Part shown: positions 4,163 to 8,705 of the stretch, piece by piece
Numbering within the stretch: position 1 is the first letter of the stretch
How the letters are laid out: every line of letters begins with the position of its first letter
NCBI GenBank assembly: GCA_946480515.1
Contig: CAMLKX010000074.1
Coordinates: forward strand, 1-8,705
DNA: 8,705 bases
Direction of reading: 5' to 3'
Origin: an uncultured Sphingomonadaceae bacterium
Lineage (GTDB): Bacteria; Pseudomonadota; Alphaproteobacteria; Sphingomonadales; Sphingomonadaceae
Notes under the pieces: model-generated
Databases searched by the model: none
Seen by the model: only the letters and a program-made list of their open reading frames with translations
Told to the model about the DNA's origin: nothing
Position numbers and translations under genes: made by a program

Positions 4163-5383
4163 TCAGGACAGGCGGGTCCGCCCTCCGGCAGGCCATAGGC
4201 CGAGGTCGGCGTAGGCGGCGGTCGCGGGCTCCTCCCGCAGCGACAGGTTGATCTCCGCAGGCATATATTGGGTCATCAGCACCATGTGCAGCCGGTGGAT
4301 CGGATCGACCCACATGCCTGTCCCGGCAGCTCCGCCCCAGCCGAAGACACCCTGCGGCATCTGCGCTGGCGCGAGCGTCACCTGCATCGCGGCCCCGAAA
4401 CCAAGATTGGGCAGGACGTTGCCGTAGAATTGCACCTGCACCCCGGGCGGAAATAGGTTCGACCGCGCAAGCCGCACCGTCTCGGGAGCGAGTAGCCGCA
4501 CTCCGTTCGTCTCTCCCTCGCCAGCGAGCATTGCCGTGAAGCGCATATAGTCCCGAGCGGTCGAGACCATTCCGCCTCCGCCTGAAAGTGCAACGGGGCG
4601 GGCAAACGCGCTGTTCATCGGATCGTCGAGCAGCGTCCAGCTGCCGTCCGCCTCGCGGCGGTGGAGGTTGACCAGACGGTCGAGCTTGTCACCCGGCACG
4701 GTGAAATGTGTATCGACCATCCCAAGTGGCTCGAAGATGCGCCGCTCGAAGAATTGGTCGAGGCCCTGTCCGCTCACCTTTTCGACGATTGCGCCGAGGA
4801 TGTCGATCGACAGGCTGTATTCGAATTTTTCGCCGGGTTCCTGCTCCAGCGGAAGGCCGGCCAGGCGGTTGATCATGTCGTCCAGGTCACGGAGAGGCTC
4901 AATGCCGTCCTCATAACCGCCGATCCGCGCGCCTCCACCGGGGAGGATGCCGAGCTCGCGATACCGTGCGGAAAGAGGCGACATCTGCAAGCCATAGCTA
5001 AAACCCGCAGTGTGGGTCAGAAGATGCCGGACGGTCGGCTGTTGCCTGGCTTGGCGTACCTCCGTGCTGTCCGGGCTGACCAGCACCGGGAGGTCGGCGA
5101 GGGACGGCAACAGCTCACCGACCGGCTGGTCGAGTGCGATCAGGCCGTCCTCGATCAACATCATGATCGCGATGCCGGTGACCGGCTTCGTCTGCGAATA
5201 AATCCGGTGAATGCTGTCGGGATTCAGCGGCCGACCGGTACCGAACCCGGTCTCACCGACGCAGACATAGACCGGCTCCGCATCCCCCACCGTGACCGCG
5301 AGCACTGCGCCAGCGATGTCCCGGGCCGCAACATGCCGCTCGAATAGTGCCTTCACACCTGGAAACTCGGCGTCCTTCAACAT
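4163..5383 (-). CDS. Serine hydrolase of the beta-lactamase (class C/EstB-like) family
   Basis: A 406-residue alpha/beta serine hydrolase of the penicillin-binding-protein fold, more likely an esterase than a resistance enzyme. From ATG 5383, the SxxK motif is in IYSQTKPVTG (61-70), with nucleophile Ser63 and Lys66. The second motif is Tyr189-Ser in EYSLSIDILG (188-197). The KTG-equivalent position is taken by GWGG (348-351), as in EstB-type esterases. VRHLLTHTAGFSYG (118-131) and LSGGGGMVSTARDYMRF (266-282) are family landmarks. The frame runs back to a TTG at 5458 and would add a hydrophobic stretch, but AGGAG at 5393-5397, nine bases before 5383, fixes the start and leaves a cytosolic protein. 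It lies 104 bases after the luciferase-like gene, with a possible promoter of its own. Substrate unknown. Confidence 0.9.
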   Translation of the reverse strand: MLKDAEFPGVKALFERHVAARDIAGAVLAVTVGDAEPVYVCVGETGFGTGRPLNPDSIHRIYSQTKPVTGIAIMMLIEDGLIALDQPVGELLPSLADLPVLVSPDSTEVRQARQQPTVRHLLTHTAGFSYGLQMSPLSARYRELGILPGGGARIGGYEDGIEPLRDLDDMINRLAGLPLEQEPGEKFEYSLSIDILGAIVEKVSGQGLDQFFERRIFEPLGMVDTHFTVPGDKLDRLVNLHRREADGSWTLLDDPMNSAFARPVALSGGGGMVSTARDYMRFTAMLAGEGETNGVRLLAPETVRLARSNLFPPGVQVQFYGNVLPNLGFGAAMQVTLAPAQMPQGVFGWGGAAGTGMWVDPIHRLHMVLMTQYMPAEINLSLREEPATAAYADLGLWPAGGRTRLS

Positions 5384-5442
5384 CTCGCTGCTCTCCTGCC
5401 CCGCTTCTCCAACTTTTGGCGCCGCCGAGAAGCAAAGAAGTA

Positions 5443-5471
5443 AATACACACTCACCAAAACGATAAATCAA
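5443..5471 (-). promoter_or_regulatory. Candidate sigma70-type promoter for the serine hydrolase gene
   Basis: On the minus strand TTGATT (5466-5471) and TGTATT (5443-5448) are exactly 17 bases apart, each with four of six matches to consensus. They lie in an AT-rich island that stands out in this GC-rich window. Transcription would begin near 5435, about 50 bases before the hydrolase ATG. It suggests that the hydrolase and MaoC genes can be expressed apart from the upstream transporter and monooxygenase. Confidence 0.42.
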
Positions 5472-5487
5472 GGAGCCTTCCTGGCCA

Positions 5488-6507
5488 TTACCGGCTCGCC
5501 TGACTGTCCGGCTCGGCAGTCGTCGGCGTGGCACTCATCACGTCAGCGAGAATTTCATAAGACCGCACGCGCGCTCGATGATCGTAGATTTGAGCAGTCA
5601 CCATCAGTTCGTCGGCGCGTGTACGCTCCGCAAAGGCGACCACCTTCTGCCGAACCGTGTGCGGACCGCCGATTGCCGCACACTCAAGGAACCGGTCCAG
5701 CATGGCCTTCTCGGACAAGGTGAGAGTCTCCGCGAAGCCAAGGCGAGGAGGCGGCAGCGGGATAGGCTTGCCCGATCGAAGCGCGGTGAACGCCTGCTGG
5801 CCGGAGGTCGCTAGCAATTCAGCCTCGGCGTCGCTGTCCGCCGCAATGCAGTTGAAGCCAAGCATGACATAGGGCCGCCTGAGCTGATCGGACGGTTCGA
5901 AGCGGGAGCGATAGATGTCGATCGCTTCATCCAGCTGCGCCGGGGCGAAATGTGATGCGAAGGCGAATGGCAGGCCGAGCATCGCTGCAAGCTGTGCACC
6001 GAACAGGCTGGAGCCCAAAATCCATACCGGCACCCTGAGACCCTCACCGGGGATCGCGCGAACCCGTCGCTCCCCGCCGCGGAGATAGTCCATCACTTCA
6101 AGAACATCGCGGGGGAATTGTTGCTCATCCGAGGCAAGGTTGCGCCTCAGCGCATAGGCCGCTGCCTGATCCGTTCCGGGCGCTCGACCCAGACCCAGGT
6201 CAACGCGGCCGGGAAACAGCGATTCCAATGTTCCGAACTGCTCGGCGATGGTGAGTGGTGCGTGGTTGGGAAGCATGATGCCGCCCGCGCCAATCCGGAT
6301 CGTCGACGTATTACCGCCGATGTGGGCGAGAGCGACGGCCGTCGCGGAGCTGGCGATGCCTGGCATCGAATGATGCTCGGCCATCCAGAAACGCTGGTAG
6401 CCCAGCCGCTCTGCCTGACGCGCGAGGTCGGCGGAGTTGCGGAAGGCCTGCGCTGCGTCACTGCCCTCCGTGACCAGCGCGAGATCAAGGACCGATAGCG
6501 GGATCAT
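5488..6507 (-). CDS. LLM class flavin-dependent oxidoreductase (YhbW-like)
   Basis: A 339-residue TIM-barrel monooxygenase of the bacterial luciferase-like family, expected to use reduced flavin (FMNH2) and O2; the substrate cannot be inferred. Diagnostic blocks are [20 protein letters not shown] (37-56), [20 protein letters not shown] (70-89), [20 protein letters not shown] (91-110), [16 protein letters not shown] (160-175) and [12 protein letters not shown] (178-189). The order and length match E. coli YhbW (about 335 aa). The ATG at 6507 opens with [11 protein letters not shown], the usual first strand of the family; no strong SD precedes it, and it follows the transporter gene by 31 bases, so co-transcription is likely. 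The Thr/Ala-rich C-terminal tail (from about 325) is not conserved. The family is secure. Sulfonate, alkane or aromatic substrates are all possible. Confidence 0.92.
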   Translation of the reverse strand: MIPLSVLDLALVTEGSDAAQAFRNSADLARQAERLGYQRFWMAEHHSMPGIASSATAVALAHIGGNTSTIRIGAGGIMLPNHAPLTIAEQFGTLESLFPGRVDLGLGRAPGTDQAAAYALRRNLASDEQQFPRDVLEVMDYLRGGERRVRAIPGEGLRVPVWILGSSLFGAQLAAMLGLPFAFASHFAPAQLDEAIDIYRSRFEPSDQLRRPYVMLGFNCIAADSDAEAELLATSGQQAFTALRSGKPIPLPPPRLGFAETLTLSEKAMLDRFLECAAIGGPHTVRQKVVAFAERTRADELMVTAQIYDHRARVRSYEILADVMSATPTTAEPDSQASR

Positions 6508-6538
6508 CAGCCGAAAGGTTGGGCGTCACGCGCGGAAA

Positions 6539-7816
6539 TCAATGCTCCCGGCCAATCGCCAGCAACGCGATCAGGCTGATCAGCGCAGCCGTGGTGATAT
6601 AAAGCCCGACCAGCGGCAGGCCGCCGAGATCGGCGAGCGCCTGTGCCGCAACCGGCGCCACGGCTCCGCCAAGGATTCCTCCAACGTTGAAGGTGACCGA
6701 CGCACCGGTATAGCGAACGCGTGCTGGAAACAGCTTGGGCAGGAACGCCCCGAGGGGCCCGTATACGAACCCCATCGCAAACAACGCCAGCGAGAGGAAC
6801 AGCCATACCAGCGCCAAGGATCCGCTGGCGAACAACGGTCCCATCAGCAGGCCGACGACGATCGCGCCGACACACCCGCCAATCAGCACCGTCCGCGGCG
6901 ATGTCCGGTCGGCAGCCGCGCCGGCGAGCACAATTCCGAGCGCCATGAACAGTATGGCGGCGAGCTGGACCCCGAGGAATAGCTCGCGATCATAGCCCAG
7001 CGTAGTGGTGCCATAGCCAAGCGCAAACGCGGTGGTCAGGTAGAAGATCGCGAAGCAGGCCACCACCGAGAAGGTACCCGCGATCGTGCTCCTCAAGTGT
7101 GAGCGGAACAGCTCGGCCAGCGGGACCTTGGCTGGCGCTTCATGCGCGAGTGCAGCGGCGAACGCCGGAGTTTCGGTCAGCTTGAGCCGCACCCACAGGC
7201 CGAGAATGACGAGCACGGCGCTGAGGAGGAACGGAATTCGCCACCCCCACTCCAGAAATTGCTCGTCCGTCAGCAGCCAGCCGAGCAGGAGGAACAGGCC
7301 ATTCGCGGCGATGAAGCCGACCGGCGCTCCGAGTTGGGGGAACATGCCGAAGCGCGCGTGATGGCCGTCCGGGGCATTTTCAACCGCGAGCAGCGCAGCC
7401 CCGCCCCATTCTCCGCCAAGTCCCAGTCCTTGGCCGAACCGGAGCAAGCACAACAGCAACGGTGCCAGCCATCCCGCGTCGCGGTAGGTCGGCAAGAAGG
7501 CGATGAGCAAGGTCGAGCCACCCATCAGCAGAAGCGAGGCGACCAGCGTCGATTTGCGGCCGATGCGATCGCCGAAATGTCCGAACAGGCTCGCACCTAC
7601 GGGCCGCGCGATGAATGCGACGCCGAGGCTGGCGTAGGAGGCCAGCAGCTGCGTCGCGGGGTCGCTCGCCGGAAAGAACAAGGGGCCGAACACAAGCGCG
7701 GCGGCCGTGGCGTAGATATAGAAATCATAGAACTCGACCGCCGTGCCGACCAGGCTGGCAAGGAGCACGCGTGCGTTCTGGCGGTAGACGGAAACGGATT
7801 GAGCGAGTGTGGCCAT
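6539..7816 (-). CDS. MFS transporter, metabolite:H+ symporter (MHS) type
   Basis: A 425-residue inner-membrane protein with about 12 hydrophobic segments, probably a proton-coupled importer of a small organic acid or zwitterion, as for ShiA, KgtP and ProP. Typical MHS features are GTAVEFYDFYIYATAAALVF (24-43) in helix 1, the motif-A loop GHFGDRIGRKST (79-90), LRFGQGLGLGGEWGGA (125-140) in helix 4, and EWGWRIPFLLSA (189-200). A second MFS loop is seen at AGAAADRTSPR in the C-terminal half. The ATG at 7816 gives a normal N-terminus, but there is no SD ahead of it; GACGCGCCTC lies directly upstream, so translation may be weak or leaderless. It heads the minus-strand metabolic series, followed after 31 bases by the luciferase-like gene. 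Family secure; the substrate is unknown. Confidence 0.93.
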   Translation of the reverse strand: MATLAQSVSVYRQNARVLLASLVGTAVEFYDFYIYATAAALVFGPLFFPASDPATQLLASYASLGVAFIARPVGASLFGHFGDRIGRKSTLVASLLLMGGSTLLIAFLPTYRDAGWLAPLLLCLLRFGQGLGLGGEWGGAALLAVENAPDGHHARFGMFPQLGAPVGFIAANGLFLLLGWLLTDEQFLEWGWRIPFLLSAVLVILGLWVRLKLTETPAFAAALAHEAPAKVPLAELFRSHLRSTIAGTFSVVACFAIFYLTTAFALGYGTTTLGYDRELFLGVQLAAILFMALGIVLAGAAADRTSPRTVLIGGCVGAIVVGLLMGPLFASGSLALVWLFLSLALFAMGFVYGPLGAFLPKLFPARVRYTGASVTFNVGGILGGAVAPVAAQALADLGGLPLVGLYITTAALISLIALLAIGREH

Positions 7817-7858
7817 GAGGCGCGTCTAGCCGAATGTCTGCCGAAGTCGAACTGGAGC

Positions 7859-7872
7859 GTACGAGAACGTAC
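7859..7872. promoter_or_regulatory. Short inverted repeat in the transporter gene's upstream region
   Basis: GTACG (7859-7863) and CGTAC (7868-7872) form a 5-bp inverted repeat around AGAA, about 43-56 bases before the transporter ATG. It lies just past the porin terminator, where an operator for the metabolic cluster would be expected. No regulator gene is adjacent to support this. The repeat is short and could be chance. Confidence 0.25.
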
Positions 7873-7912
7873 CGAAAAGAAAACGGCGCGTGATGGATTC
7901 ACCACGCGCCGT
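7873..7912 (-). terminator. Rho-independent terminator of the porin gene
   Basis: On the minus strand a 10-bp perfect stem (ACGGCGCGTG, 7883-7892, pairing with CACGCGCCGT, 7903-7912) continues, after one mismatch, as two further pairs closing a four-base loop. It is followed by TTTTCTTTTC, a good U-tract in RNA. It lies about 60 bases after the porin stop and would insulate the transporter gene from porin transcription. The opposite strand lacks a T-run, so termination is one-directional. Confidence 0.82.
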
Positions 7913-7934
7913 CAGTTGTCATTGAAAAGGGATG

Positions 7935-7969
7935 CGGTTCGGCCGGGAAGTACGCCCTCGGCCGAACCG
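7935..7969 (-). terminator. First of two tandem hairpins after the porin gene
   Basis: CGGTTCGGCCG (7935-7945) and CGGCCGAACCG (7959-7969) are perfect 11-bp inverted repeats, extended inward by a G-T and a G-C pair. The hairpin starts six bases after the TAA stop of the porin. On the minus strand it is followed by CATCCCTTTTC, a weak T-tract. It may stabilise the abundant porin mRNA against 3' exonucleases while the next hairpin ends transcription. Confidence 0.6.
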
Positions 7970-7974
7970 TCTTA

Positions 7975-8705
7975 TTAGAAGCTGGCGCCGATCGAGAAGA
8001 CGATCGCGCTGTCGACCTGGTCACGCAGGTAGCCCGGTCCGACATTGTCCTCGTCGAGGCTGGTGTCGACGTAAGCAACGCCGGCGGTCAGCGGCCCAAA
8101 CAGCTTGACGTCTGCGCCGATCGACCAATCCCAGTAGTTCTCACCACCGAAGGTCAGGACGCTGTCGCCCATCGAGCGACCAAGATGCGCCTTGAGCGTG
8201 ATCGGAGTTCCCGGAATGCCGATGCTCGGATCGCCGTAGAGGTAAAGGTTGCTCTCATTGCCAATCGCATCCTGGCTCGGAGCGAAGGCAGCGCCGACCT
8301 GGACAGTGACCGGGCCCAGAGCGCCGCTGACGCTGAGGTAAGGCTCGAAGAAATCGGTGTCGAACTCATCGACGCCCGGGTACCAATAGTAGAGCACGCC
8401 GCCGTCGAGCTTCACGCCCGGAAGCACTTCGGCGCCGTAGCCCGCATAAAGGTCAACCTCGATCGACGAACCGCCGAAATCGCCCAGACCGGCGAGCGAC
8501 GATCCCCAAGCCCCAACGTAGAAGCCGGACTTGTGGTTGATGTTGAGCGTGCCCTGCAGCGCCGGATCCTCGTCCGACAGCGCGATGCCGCGGAAGCGAT
8601 ACTGCGAAACGCCGGTAACACCGCCCGAAACGGTGAACTCAGAAGCCGGCTCCGCGGCTGCAGCCGGAGCGGCAGGAGCAGCAGGCTCCTCCTGAGCAAT
8701 CGCCG
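7975..8705 (-). CDS. TorF family putative porin, lacking only its extreme N-terminus
   Basis: An outer-membrane beta-barrel protein of the family known as TorF putative porins, common in proteobacteria and sphingomonads; the solute is unknown. The visible part is 242 codons. It begins AIAQEEPAAPAAPAAAAEPA: AIAQ is the end of a signal peptide, so about 20 residues are missing at the right edge, followed by an Ala/Pro linker. The barrel starts at FTVSGGVTGVSQYRFRGIAL, the family's hallmark first strand with the YRFRG motif. Alternating hydrophobic strands and short turns follow (SSIEVDLYAGYG, FEPYLSVSGAL, ITLKAHLGRS, WSIGADVKLFG, LTAGVAYVDTS). The last strand, AIVFSIGASF, ends in the C-terminal Phe recognised by the BAM machinery. 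Two hairpins follow the TAA stop. Family confident; start outside the window. Confidence 0.88.
   Translation of the reverse strand, partial: AIAQEEPAAPAAPAAAAEPASEFTVSGGVTGVSQYRFRGIALSDEDPALQGTLNINHKSGFYVGAWGSSLAGLGDFGGSSIEVDLYAGYGAEVLPGVKLDGGVLYYWYPGVDEFDTDFFEPYLSVSGALGPVTVQVGAAFAPSQDAIGNESNLYLYGDPSIGIPGTPITLKAHLGRSMGDSVLTFGGENYWDWSIGADVKLFGPLTAGVAYVDTSLDEDNVGPGYLRDQVDSAIVFSIGASF

Noticed and set aside
4661..5347. Plus-strand open frame of 228 codons opposite the serine hydrolase
   Set aside because: It mirrors the hydrolase coding region and has no motif or ribosome binding site of its own.
5384..5458. N-terminal extension of the serine hydrolase from TTG at 5458, resembling a signal peptide
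   Set aside because: It lacks a ribosome binding site, overlaps the best promoter candidate, and the ATG at 5383 has a good AGGAG.
7142..7978. Long plus-strand open frame of 278 codons opposite the transporter gene
   Set aside because: It is antisense to a gene with clear MHS motifs, its product is rich in Arg, Gln and Glu with no recognisable domain, and it is explained by high GC3 codon use on the other strand.

Overview
The window reads as an ordinary chromosomal segment of a high-GC alphaproteobacterium, most likely a sphingomonad (order Sphingomonadales). The case rests on a TonB-dependent receptor of sphingomonad type, a DUF2093 protein, a TorF-family porin, MaoC/NodN-like and EstB-like enzymes, and an exact match to the CtrA consensus. 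I see no transposase, integrase, tRNA, rRNA, CRISPR array or phage gene. No gene-free stretch exceeds about 160 bases.

Layout. (1) 1-335, minus: N-terminal part of a TonB-dependent receptor running off the left edge, with a candidate CtrA box about 65 bases upstream. (2) 438-641, minus: a 67-aa DUF2093 protein, divergent from (3) 741-1675, plus: a two-gene phenylalanine hydroxylation unit, phhB (pterin carbinolamine dehydratase) then phhA (phenylalanine 4-monooxygenase). The phhA product has all catalytic residues but lacks the usual N-terminus. (4) 1665-2989, minus: DUF808 membrane protein followed by the fluoride channel gene crcB, only two bases apart. crcB converges on phhA and overlaps it by 11 bases. 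(5) 3119-3518, minus: two very small genes, a 26-aa hydrophobic peptide and a 53-aa charged protein, both with strong ribosome binding sites. (6) 3638-7816, minus: a metabolic cluster of MHS-type transporter, luciferase-like flavin monooxygenase, beta-lactamase-fold serine hydrolase and MaoC-like hydratase. (7) 7975-8705, minus: a TorF-family porin lacking only its signal peptide start at the right edge, closed by two tandem hairpins.

How the genes may work together. PhhA hydroxylates phenylalanine to tyrosine using tetrahydropterin, and PhhB dehydrates the carbinolamine product so the cofactor can be recycled. The region 6 genes could be one uptake and breakdown unit (importer, monooxygenase, ester or amide hydrolase, enoyl-CoA-type hydratase). 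The substrate cannot be read from the sequence, and a candidate internal promoter before the hydrolase suggests partly separate control.

I found no convincing new multi-gene defence or mobile system. The points most worth a second look are the N-terminally shortened phhA, the 26-aa peptide whose stop codon lies in the loop of a GC hairpin, the tight DUF808-crcB pair, and the CtrA-like box before the receptor gene.
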